NCBI GenBank assembly: GCA_030615145.1
Contig: JAUWZT010000096.1
Coordinates: 1 to 12,336 of the forward strand
Direction of reading: 5' to 3'
Source of the DNA: Promethearchaeota archaeon
GTDB lineage: Archaea; Asgardarchaeota; Lokiarchaeia; Sigyniarchaeales; SOKP01
Length of the DNA: 12,336 nucleotides
In this document: positions 1 to 6,461 of the stretch, piece by piece
Position numbering within the stretch: position 1 is the stretch's first letter
How the letters are laid out: every line of letters begins with the position of its first letter
Notes under the pieces: model-generated
Told to the model about the DNA's origin: nothing
Seen by the model: the letters and a program-made list of their open reading frames with translations, nothing else
Databases searched by the model: none
Translations under genes and position numbers: made by a program

Positions 1-153
1 TTTGGTTACCCTCAAGAAATAGCACATTTTATTGATTGCATGTTAAATAATAAAAAACCGCTGACTGATGGTAATTACGGTTATAAAATTTTAAAAATTG
101 TTGAAACAATGTATAAAAGTGCAAAGTCTAGGAAAATAGAAGAAGTTGTTTAA
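1..153 (+). CDS. Gfo/Idh/MocA-family oxidoreductase, C-terminal fragment (cut by window start)
   Basis: Frame 1 is open from the first base to a TAA at 151-153 and gives the last 50 residues of a longer protein. The pattern EIAHFIDCMLNNKKPL, then DG and a helix ending YKSAKSRK, matches the usual C-terminal end of Gfo/Idh/MocA NAD(P)-dependent sugar or cyclitol dehydrogenases (E..HF.D....KPL..G..G......I...Y.SAK.GK). The Rossmann domain and catalytic residues lie outside the window, so the substrate cannot be named. The gene converges on a DegT-family aminotransferase about 1.3 kb away. Dehydrogenase plus aminotransferase is the standard pair for making amino sugars or aminocyclitols. The last 24 bases, including the stop, belong to a direct repeat that recurs at 1441. 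Confident on family, not on substrate. Confidence 0.75.
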   Translation, partial: FGYPQEIAHFIDCMLNNKKPLTDGNYGYKILKIVETMYKSAKSRKIEEVV

Positions 154-208
154 GTTTAATACTCTATCATCTTCACTTCAAAGATTTCATAAATTTTACT
201 ACACCTTC
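130..208. repeat. Direct repeat, copy 1 (partner at 1441-1519)
   Basis: About 79 bp match 1441-1519 at a constant offset of 1311, with about six differences. The left edge is sharp: the sequences before 130 and 1441 are unrelated. The first part is the end of the oxidoreductase gene. The rest, read on the minus strand, encodes an aminotransferase-like tail (DIEGVVKFMKSLK, stop at 173-175). Compared with the intact aminotransferase tail, the differences are mostly conservative: L/L, M/I, K/E, G/G, E/D. A TAG at 215-217 closes this frame, so the tail is a remnant. Confidence 0.85.
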
Positions 209-791
209 AATATCCTATTTATTCATTAATTCACGAACTCTATTAATGTACACATTAATAATATTAGTTATTCTATTTTCAGGAAATGCTTTAACTAACG
301 CATGTAATAAATTTTTAAGCAAAAGGATATTTTTAATATTTATCCTTACTGAGCCAGATATCTTCCATCTTACTTACAAAAAAAGGAAAAAAATATGGTT
401 TTCCCGCATTTCGGATTAATTGATAATCCAAGCGGGAGAAACATTTAAGGAGCAATATCAGCAGTTCCAGGCATTTTAGCCTTACCTCAATTTATTTTGA
501 TGAAATTTCAATTGTTTATTGTATATAAACCCGCTATCTTCAACCAACGAGTTTTAATAGCATTACACTATCTCACATCATTTATTCATAAATAGATATA
601 AAAACAACAACTCTTTTTTTCTTCTAATTTTTCGTTAATTTGGTTCTTAAAACCAAATCTGTATTTCTAATTCTAAATCTTATTCTTTTAAGAGGTAAAT
701 TATAAGTATATACCGTGTGCATTAAATTTGCTAAGTGTACCGGTAATGATAAAGAAAAACTTTTTTTATTATCTTTAATAGTGGATTTACA
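154..791. other. Gene-poor, apparently decayed stretch
   Basis: About 640 bp hold no gene I can defend. Positions 154-208 carry a remnant aminotransferase C-terminus on the minus strand. Beyond its TAG, a start-less minus-strand stretch of about 52 codons (373 down to 218) and another in a neighbouring frame just upstream (containing RNAGKPYFFPFF) read like protein but have frame breaks and no initiator. They may be pieces of a decayed gene that I do not recognise. A small palindrome lies at 638-658. A GTG-started 60-codon + frame beginning at 715 runs antisense into the next gene and is probably chance. Confidence 0.5.
638..658. other. Perfect 8-bp inverted repeat, possible terminator or operator
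   Basis: The arms ATTTGGTT and AACCAAAT enclose a 5-nt CTTAA loop. The hairpin lies about 135 bp beyond the stop of the minus-strand membrane gene. A pyrimidine-rich tract follows it on the + strand, while in the direction of the membrane gene the following sequence is A-rich. A terminator role for that gene is therefore doubtful. Confidence 0.35.
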
Positions 792-1373
792 TCATAATAA
801 GGATAAGAGTGTTGTTGAGAAGAAGATGACGACAGAAATCAATGTGATTAGTAGTATCCACCACGCAAAATACTTCTTTCGAATTGCTATTTTCTGATCG
901 AGTTCAACGGCTTTATTTAATTTATCATTTCCAAGTGGTTTATACCTATCTTTTATATACATGGGAACACTAGTATCTGGTTCTATGACACTCCCGATGC
1001 TTACCCACCCGCTCATTCCGCTCCAGGAACTATCCGAAACTTTTATCAAGGTGGCAATAAAATAAACATCCAAGATGATGGTTACAAAAAAAAAGATCGA
1101 AAAAAATAAGTGAAAGGACAACTCTGGCATCATATGTATTCCTATAGAAAACACTAACCCACAAATTGCCATCCCGTAACAAGATGAAATGTAATATGGG
1201 TTTTTTCTTGAAAAACTCACGAGGGTTAGTCCAAATAGAACTGCCGTGGAAAAAAAGCTTAGAATAGTTAAAATAATATTAACGAAAACTAAGATAGCTA
1301 TTACAACCATAGCAATGAAGTTCAGAATCGTTAATGAAATATCGATATATTTTACCCTTTCATTTTTTTTCAT
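792..1373 (-). CDS. Hypothetical five-helix membrane protein
   Basis: A 193-residue protein that I do not recognise. Hydrophobic segments at about 11-29, 31-53, 62-81, 86-110 and 167-189 predict five membrane helices. A polar loop of about 55 residues (111-166) separates the fourth and fifth; it contains a Gly/Ser/Trp-rich stretch followed by a charged part. There is no signal peptide beyond the first helix, and no catalytic motif or cysteine pair. The ATG is supported by an AGGTGA ribosome site nine bases upstream and a good box A (1409-1416). The gene sits alone inside the segment bounded by the two direct-repeat copies, between a sugar-type oxidoreductase and an aminotransferase. It may have arrived with that segment. 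No function is proposed. Confidence 0.7.
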   Translation of the reverse strand: MKKNERVKYIDISLTILNFIAMVVIAILVFVNIILTILSFFSTAVLFGLTLVSFSRKNPYYISSCYGMAICGLVFSIGIHMMPELSFHLFFSIFFFVTIILDVYFIATLIKVSDSSWSGMSGWVSIGSVIEPDTSVPMYIKDRYKPLGNDKLNKAVELDQKIAIRKKYFAWWILLITLISVVIFFSTTLLSLL

Positions 1374-1380
1374 TATTCAT

Positions 1381-1416
1381 TCACCTAAGGTAAAACCAAA
1401 TTATTCCATATATAAA
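1381..1416 (-). promoter_or_regulatory. Promoter and ribosome site of the membrane-protein gene
   Basis: On the minus strand a TTTATATA box (1416-1409) is followed by AGGTGA (1386-1381) nine bases before the ATG at 1373. A start site about 25 bp below the box would fall at about 1387 and give a leader of about 14 nt that still contains the ribosome site. The box lies only 25 bp from the edge of the repeat at 1441. Confidence 0.55.
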
Positions 1417-1440
1417 TGTTTTCTTCTTATTGGTGAAATA

Positions 1441-1519
1441 AGGAAAATAGAAGAAGTTGGTTAAGTTTAATACTCTATCATCTTCACTTTAAAGATTTTA
1501 TAAATTCTACTACGCCATC
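1441..1519. repeat. Direct repeat, copy 2 (partner at 130-208)
   Basis: This copy carries a detached 8-codon scrap of an oxidoreductase tail on the + strand (RKIEEVG, stop at 1462-1464), joined to the genuine C-terminus of the aminotransferase on the minus strand (stop at 1484-1486). The scrap has no gene in front of it. Its presence shows that an oxidoreductase gene once ended right here, facing the aminotransferase. Confidence 0.85.
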
Positions 1520-2689
1520 TAACTTTTCTCTGGAAGCTAATAACATTTCTTGTAGAAATTCTATGCTTCTTGAATAAATACTTGAAACAACGGGGAAATT
1601 TTTATCATCGCTTTTCTCTCCGCCCCAATTAGCTTTAGAATAGTCAATTCCTTTTTTTAAATTTACATTTTTAAAACAATCTAAGCTATGTAATGGTGGG
1701 TAACAATTATCAGTAGGTATGCCATTTCTATTCAACTTTTTATAAAATTCCACCTTATTAAGACTACTAAATTTTTCTGGTTCAAATACTATTGGAAAAA
1801 CATACCACCCAAGTTCTGTTGTATTGGGAGTTGGTTTCATAGTTTTGACCCCATCAATCTCATTTAACTTCTTCATTAAGTAATTAGCATTCTCGTTTCT
1901 TAGTTTATGTTGAGAGGGAAATTTTTCTAACTGGGTTCTAAGCACTGCTGCCTGATACTCAGTCATCCTATAATTTGTACCATAATTAAAATGTTTGTAA
2001 AAATAAGCGTTCTTTTTCCTACCACAATCAGTATAAGAATAAATATTATCTGCTAATTCCTTGGAATTACAAATTATTGCCCCACCTTCACCACTTGTTA
2101 AAACTTTCGAAGCTTGGAAACTAAATGCTCCTGCGTCTCCCCAGTTACCCAGTCTTTTTCCTTTAAATCTAGAACCGTGTGCGTGTGCGCAATCTTCAAT
2201 AACATATAGGTTGTTTTTTGAAGATATTTCCGTTAATTTATCCATTTCTACGGGATTACCACCTAAATGAACAGGTATAATTGCTTTAGTTCTTTGAGTG
2301 ATGAGACTCTCGATTTTATTTACATCCATAACAAAGGTTTCTGGATCTATATCGCAAAATACTGGGACTGCGTTTGTAGCTATTACTGCTGATGCTGATG
2401 CAACAAAGGTGTAATCTGAAACAATAACTTCATCACCTAAACCAATATTAAATCCCATGAGTGCCGCTTCTATGGCTACCGTTCCATTACATACTGCTAC
2501 GCAATATTTTGCTTCTTGAAATCGAGCAAATTCTACTTGAAACGCCCAAACATTCTCACCTTGGTGGGTACCCGGAGCACCACACCACCAATCGCCAGAT
2601 TTTATTACGTTATTTAAGGCATTTATCTCTTTGTCGTCATATATCGGCCATTTAGGAAAATTTTTCTTAGCATCTTGTTCAAATGACAT
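1484..2689 (-). CDS. DegT/DnrJ/EryC1/StrS-family PLP-dependent sugar/cyclitol aminotransferase
   Basis: A pyridoxal-phosphate aminotransferase that transfers an amino group to a keto-sugar or keto-cyclitol in the cytoplasm. Numbered from the ATG at 2689 (401 residues), the internal-aldimine lysine is K195 in SFQASKVLTSGEGGAI. D166 in VIEDCAHAHG contacts the PLP ring nitrogen. The early segment CNGTVAIEAAL is the phosphate-side glycine/threonine motif. The C-terminal YPPLH motif and the FQASK version of the lysine motif recall the scyllo-inosose/AHBA-synthase branch of the family. I take that only as a hint of substrate. An in-frame TTG at 2695 would add two residues; the ATG sits at a reasonable 11 bases behind AGG (2703-2701) and is preferred. 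The length is normal and all key residues are present. It faces an oxidoreductase gene, as in surface-glycan loci. Its 3' end is duplicated at 154-208. Confidence 0.88.
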   Translation of the reverse strand: MSFEQDAKKNFPKWPIYDDKEINALNNVIKSGDWWCGAPGTHQGENVWAFQVEFARFQEAKYCVAVCNGTVAIEAALMGFNIGLGDEVIVSDYTFVASASAVIATNAVPVFCDIDPETFVMDVNKIESLITQRTKAIIPVHLGGNPVEMDKLTEISSKNNLYVIEDCAHAHGSRFKGKRLGNWGDAGAFSFQASKVLTSGEGGAIICNSKELADNIYSYTDCGRKKNAYFYKHFNYGTNYRMTEYQAAVLRTQLEKFPSQHKLRNENANYLMKKLNEIDGVKTMKPTPNTTELGWYVFPIVFEPEKFSSLNKVEFYKKLNRNGIPTDNCYPPLHSLDCFKNVNLKKGIDYSKANWGGEKSDDKNFPVVSSIYSRSIEFLQEMLLASREKLDGVVEFIKSLK

Positions 2690-2721
2690 ACACAAATCAA
2701 CCTATCTATTATTAGAATATC

Positions 2722-2732
2722 AAAAATTTTAT
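2722..2732 (-). promoter_or_regulatory. Probable box A of the aminotransferase gene
   Basis: On the minus strand ATAAAATTTTT lies about 38 bp before the ATG at 2689. This predicts transcription from about 2702 and a leader of about 13 nt that includes AGG. In such AT-rich DNA the assignment is tentative. Confidence 0.3.
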
Positions 2733-2740
2733 GAGTTAAC

Positions 2741-2776
2741 AAAACAGATAAAAGTTACAAAACAGATAAAAGTTAC
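2741..2776. repeat. Perfect 18-bp tandem repeat in the divergent promoter region
   Basis: AAAACAGATAAAAGTTAC occurs twice, head to tail, with no mismatch (2741-2758 and 2759-2776). The flanks echo it: AGTTAAC just before and AATCGATAAA just after look like degenerate part-units. It lies between the divergent aminotransferase and argS genes, just upstream of the argS box A. An activator or repressor site is possible. Confidence 0.7.
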
Positions 2777-2789
2777 AATCGATAAATAA

Positions 2790-2800
2790 TTAAAATATAT
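2790..2800 (+). promoter_or_regulatory. Box A for the argS-agmatinase-deoxyhypusine synthase operon
   Basis: TTAAAATATAT is centred about 26 bp before the ATG at 2822. Transcription would begin almost at the start codon, giving a leaderless or nearly leaderless mRNA, and no purine-rich ribosome site is seen. The 18-bp tandem repeat ends 13 bp upstream, where archaeal activators often bind. Confidence 0.5.
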
Positions 2801-2821
2801 GAGATTCTAACGTAATTGAAA

Positions 2822-4537
2822 ATGATTATCGTCGATAAAAAAACAATTGCGGAATTTTTAGCCGAATATATCACAAATCTCTCAATATCTGAAATTGAGA
2901 ATTTAATTGAGATACCTCCTCAAGATTTTGATTTTTCCTATGCATTTCCTTGTTTTCAGCTGGCAAAATTTGAAAAAAAAGCGCCCAACATCATAGCAAA
3001 GGAGTTAAAAAAGAGAATAATATTAGCTGATTATTTAGAAATCATAGAAGCAACTGGACCTTATTTAAATTTTAAAGTAAGACCACAGGTAGTTTTACAG
3101 GAAATTTTTAAACTTCAAGAAGATTACGGAAGAATCTATGAAAAATTGGGCAAAAGTAAATCAGACCCGTTGAGAATCGTAATAGAATACCCCGCACCAA
3201 ATACAAATAAACCACTTCACTTAGGACACATCCGTAATATGTTATTAGGTCGTTCTCTCTCGACCCTTTTTAAATATAAAGAAGAACTTGTTTTCGAGGT
3301 GAATCTAAATAATGATAGAGGAATCCATATATGTAAATCTATGTTCGCTTACAAAAAGTGGGGTAACAAAAAAGAGCCAAATATAAAATCCGATCACTTC
3401 GTAGGAGAATTTTACGTTAAATATAATCAGATGGAAAAAGAAGACGATAAGTTAATAGAAGAAGTCTACAACTTGCTTAGGTTATGGGAAGAAAATGATC
3501 CTGAGGTCAGGGTATTATGGAAAAAAATGAATAGTTGGGCACTTAAGGGCTTTAAGGAAACTTATAAAAAATTAAATATTTCGTTTGATAAAGAGTATTT
3601 TGAATCGGATATTTATTGGAAGGGTAAGGATAAAGTCCTTGAATGCTTAGACAAAGGCATTTTCAGCAAAACTGAAAATGGAGCGATTATAGCTAACCTA
3701 AAAAAAAAGTTTAATCTGCCAGATAAAATCATGTTGAGAAATGATGGGACATCTTTGTACATTACTCAAGATATTTACTTAGCCTTCCAAAAAAAAGAAG
3801 ATTTCAATTACGACAAATCTATTTATGTTGTGGGAAATGAACAGGATTTATATTTTAAACAGTTATTTGCTGTTTTGGATATGATCGGATTTAAAGAAGA
3901 TAAATTTCACTTGTCGTATGGAATGATTTATTTACCAGAAGGAAAAATGAAAAGCCGGGAAGGAACAATAGTCGATGCGGATGATATAATTGATAAAATT
4001 CAATTACTGGCTTATGAAGAGGTAAATAAAAGATATCCAGAGCTTACAGAAAAGAAAAAAAAAGAAAGGGCTAAATCTATTGGTATGGCGGCGCTATCCT
4101 TTTTCATTTTGAAATTTAACCCTAAATCGGATTTTATTTTTAATCCTAAAGAAAGTATTTCGTTTGAAGGTGAAACAGGACCTTACATTCAATACTGTTA
4201 CGCAAGAATTGAATCGATAATTACGAAATCAAAAGGATTAATTGACTTAAATATTAAATGGGACTTAATAAAACACGAAAAAGAAATATCCTTAGCTAAA
4301 CAATTAATTTATTTTCCAGAGATGTTAGATTCCATAACAAGAAATTATAACATTCATCTAATCCCACAATACCTTTTAACTTTATGTCAAGCGTTTAACT
4401 CTTTTTATTCTTCTTGCCAAGTTTTATCTGATAATAAAGATTTAGAAAAAGCGAGGTTACTATTAATTAGATGTGTTCAAATCGTGATCAAAGTAGGATT
4501 AGATATATTGGGAATAGATACGTTAAATCAAATGTAA
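2822..4537 (+). CDS. argS: Arginyl-tRNA synthetase
   Basis: A class Ia synthetase that charges tRNA-Arg with arginine in the cytoplasm. Numbered from the ATG at 2822 (571 residues), the order is an N-terminal additional domain (about 1-110), the Rossmann catalytic domain opening with EYPAPNTNKPLHLGHIRN (HIGH motif as HLGH, 133-136), the KMSKS-loop equivalent KMKSREG (375-381), then the SFEGETGPYIQYCYAR segment leading into the C-terminal DALR helical domain. That domain ends in the usual V..GL.ILGI pattern. The length is normal for the archaeal enzyme, with no breaks. A TTG at 2816 would add two residues; the ATG is preferred because of the box A spacing. It heads an operon: 26 bp separate it from an agmatinase homologue. 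Arginine is the precursor of agmatine, so the neighbours share a metabolite, although ArgRS itself is a general housekeeping enzyme. Confidence 0.93.
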   Translation: MIIVDKKTIAEFLAEYITNLSISEIENLIEIPPQDFDFSYAFPCFQLAKFEKKAPNIIAKELKKRIILADYLEIIEATGPYLNFKVRPQVVLQEIFKLQEDYGRIYEKLGKSKSDPLRIVIEYPAPNTNKPLHLGHIRNMLLGRSLSTLFKYKEELVFEVNLNNDRGIHICKSMFAYKKWGNKKEPNIKSDHFVGEFYVKYNQMEKEDDKLIEEVYNLLRLWEENDPEVRVLWKKMNSWALKGFKETYKKLNISFDKEYFESDIYWKGKDKVLECLDKGIFSKTENGAIIANLKKKFNLPDKIMLRNDGTSLYITQDIYLAFQKKEDFNYDKSIYVVGNEQDLYFKQLFAVLDMIGFKEDKFHLSYGMIYLPEGKMKSREGTIVDADDIIDKIQLLAYEEVNKRYPELTEKKKKERAKSIGMAALSFFILKFNPKSDFIFNPKESISFEGETGPYIQYCYARIESIITKSKGLIDLNIKWDLIKHEKEISLAKQLIYFPEMLDSITRNYNIHLIPQYLLTLCQAFNSFYSSCQVLSDNKDLEKARLLLIRCVQIVIKVGLDILGIDTLNQM

Positions 4538-4563
4538 TTATCTAAGATAAAAAGGATTGGATC

Positions 4564-5487
4564 ATGGCTTTTTATGATTTTGGCGAAACTATTGATAACG
4601 ATACTAGATTCGTAATTTTTGGAATCCCTTGGGATTACTTTACTTCTCTTAAGGCTGCTAATTCTGCTAGTGCGCCTCAAAAAATTCGAGAAATTACATC
4701 AAATTTAGCATTAACAACTGAAATGGGCGTTGAAATACCTAAGTTAAAAGTTGTTGATATAGGAAATGTATCGATTGAACCTACTAATGTTAATAAAAGT
4801 CTTGAGGAAATTAAAAAATTTTTAAGTTTGATTTTCCGTCAAAAAAAGGATGTCGTTCCAATAATGATAGGCGGTGACCATTTTTGCACCTTTCCAGTTG
4901 TAAAAGCTTTGGCAGATTCTTTTGAAAATAAGGATGAATTTGGCGTTTTAATTTTTGACGCTCACCTCGATTTATATAAAGAATGGGATAAAAAGTTGTA
5001 CTCTCACGCGACAATCTCCCATCGTTTGTATGAATTAAATTTTATCAATAAATATAATATGCTTATTGTTGGAACGAGGGATATAGATATCGCTGAATTA
5101 GATTTTGCAAAAAAGGAAGATATTGTTCATTTTAACGCTTACTTACTCCATGATTTCGGTATTGACAAATTTACGGATAATATTATTGATTTTTTTGAAA
5201 ATTCCCGTATAAAACGGATATATATTTCGATTGATATAGACGTATTAGACCCTTCTATAGCACCGGGAACCGGGTATGCTATTCCTGGAGGATTTACTTA
5301 TCGAGAATTATGGAAAATATTAAGAAAATTGGCTAAAAACTTTGATGTTATTGCCTTTGATTTAGTTGAAGTTTGTCCAAATTTAGATTTGTTAAATAAT
5401 GTGACGTCTAATTTAGCAGCTAAGCTAATAATAGAATTAATTTCTTTTATCCATAATAAACATAAAATTGATGATTATGCCAAATGA
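4564..5487 (+). CDS. speB: Agmatinase-type ureohydrolase
   Basis: A 307-residue binuclear-manganese ureohydrolase of the arginase/agmatinase family. The likely reaction is agmatine to putrescine plus urea. All metal ligands are visible: H106 in GGDHF, D132, H134 and D136 in DAHLD, and D224 and D226 in SIDIDVLDPS. The GTGYAIPGG stretch after them is the usual family segment, and SHAT (147-150) holds the substrate-loop histidine. An AAAAGG-type ribosome site sits about ten bases before the ATG. The gene lies 26 bp behind argS, and its last 17 bases overlap the start of deoxyhypusine synthase, so the two are probably translationally coupled. That pairing makes a role in polyamine supply, or directly in finishing the aIF5A side chain, more likely than arginine breakdown. 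Guanidinobutyrase or arginase activity cannot be excluded from sequence alone. Confidence 0.87.
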   Translation: MAFYDFGETIDNDTRFVIFGIPWDYFTSLKAANSASAPQKIREITSNLALTTEMGVEIPKLKVVDIGNVSIEPTNVNKSLEEIKKFLSLIFRQKKDVVPIMIGGDHFCTFPVVKALADSFENKDEFGVLIFDAHLDLYKEWDKKLYSHATISHRLYELNFINKYNMLIVGTRDIDIAELDFAKKEDIVHFNAYLLHDFGIDKFTDNIIDFFENSRIKRIYISIDIDVLDPSIAPGTGYAIPGGFTYRELWKILRKLAKNFDVIAFDLVEVCPNLDLLNNVTSNLAAKLIIELISFIHNKHKIDDYAK

Positions 5488-6427
5488 AAATATAAAAAAG
5501 AAGTTGAAAAATGTAAATCAATTCAAAATCGACAAGAATGATAGCATTATCGATCTTATTCAGTCATTAAAAAATACAGGATTTAACGCTAAGCGTTTAG
5601 CTATAGCTTGTGAAATTTACAAAGAGATGATTTTCGATAAAAAATGTATTAAATTTTTTGGTCTTGCTGGGGCTTTAGTTCCTGCAGGAATGCAAAGAGT
5701 TATTCACGATTTCGTTGAAGAAGGTTTTATTGATGTTCTTGTTACTACTGGCGCTTCTTTAACTCACGATATTGCCGAAACATTAGGATATCATCATTTA
5801 CAAGGGGAATTAAATGTAAAAGAGGTTGATGATTATGAATTACATAAACAAGATTTAAACAGAATCTACGATGTATACTTACCGAATAATGTTTATGAAG
5901 GTATTGAAGATTACGTAACAAATTTAGATATTCCTGACGAAAATATGCCTGTTAGTTCTTTTTTAAAGCTCCTTGGAGACCAATTACCTGATAATGAAAA
6001 TTCTATTTTAAAAATCTGTGCAAAAAAAAATGTCCCAATATTTTGTCCCGCTTTTACGGATTCAGGTTTGGCTTTACAGTTAGGATTTCATCACCAAAAT
6101 TTAAATCTTAACCACTTTAAAGACATGTTAAAGATGGTTGATCTAGCTTGGGATGCTAAACAAGCGGGCGTTTGTATTATTGGTGGAGGTGTTCCTAAGA
6201 ACTTTATTATGCAATCATTGCAATTTTGTCCTAATTCCGCGAAGTACGCAATTCAAATAACAATGGATCGCCCAGAACAAGGCGGTCTTAGTGGAGCAAC
6301 TTTTGAAGAAGCAAAATCTTGGGGGAAAGTAAGTCAAGAAGCGAAATATTCAACGGTTATCTCAGACGCAACGATCGCATTACCAATCCTCCTCTGGTTT
6401 TTAAAAAAGTCAAAGAAAAATAGTTAA
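5471..6427 (+). CDS. dys: Deoxyhypusine synthase
   Basis: Transfers an aminobutyl group (from spermidine in eukaryotes) to one lysine of translation factor IF5A, the first step of hypusine formation, in the cytoplasm. Recognisable segments, numbered from ATG 5471, are FGLAGALVPAGMQRVIHDF (63-81), TTGASLTHDIAETLG (NAD-binding), CPAFTDSG, GGGVPKNFIMQ, and SWGKV. In SWGKV, K286 corresponds to the catalytic imine-forming lysine (K329 of the human enzyme). The length (318) is normal. A TTG at 5468 and another ATG at 5477 are in frame; 5471 is chosen by convention, because no clear ribosome site decides. Either ATG overlaps the end of the agmatinase gene (17 or 11 bp), implying coupled expression. 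The stop codon lies inside a 10-bp hairpin that probably ends the operon. No hydroxylase gene is visible, so the product may stay at the deoxyhypusine stage. Confidence 0.92.
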   Translation: MIMPNENIKKKLKNVNQFKIDKNDSIIDLIQSLKNTGFNAKRLAIACEIYKEMIFDKKCIKFFGLAGALVPAGMQRVIHDFVEEGFIDVLVTTGASLTHDIAETLGYHHLQGELNVKEVDDYELHKQDLNRIYDVYLPNNVYEGIEDYVTNLDIPDENMPVSSFLKLLGDQLPDNENSILKICAKKNVPIFCPAFTDSGLALQLGFHHQNLNLNHFKDMLKMVDLAWDAKQAGVCIIGGGVPKNFIMQSLQFCPNSAKYAIQITMDRPEQGGLSGATFEEAKSWGKVSQEAKYSTVISDATIALPILLWFLKKSKKNS

Positions 6428-6445
6428 TATCTTGAGATATTAACT
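6422..6445. terminator. Hairpin between convergent genes, likely bidirectional terminator
   Basis: AGTTAATATC and GATATTAACT form a perfect 10-bp stem with a TTGA loop. It begins in the last codons of deoxyhypusine synthase and includes its TAA stop. T-rich sequence follows on the + strand. The minus-strand gene ends at 6462, so the hairpin lies just beyond both stops. Confidence 0.55.
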
Positions 6446-6461
6446 TGAATTGTTATATTTC

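Noticed and set aside
715..897. 60-codon + strand frame starting with GTG behind a TATA-like stretch
   Set aside because: Its second half is antisense to the membrane-protein gene, the sequence resembles no family, and the start is a GTG in low-complexity DNA.
1246..1464. 72-codon + strand frame ending in IEEVG
   Set aside because: Most of it is antisense to the membrane-protein gene and its promoter; only the last eight codons are a real relic (of an oxidoreductase), reported with the repeat.
5468..5470. TTG start for deoxyhypusine synthase
   Set aside because: ATG follows immediately at 5471, so a rare start is unnecessary.
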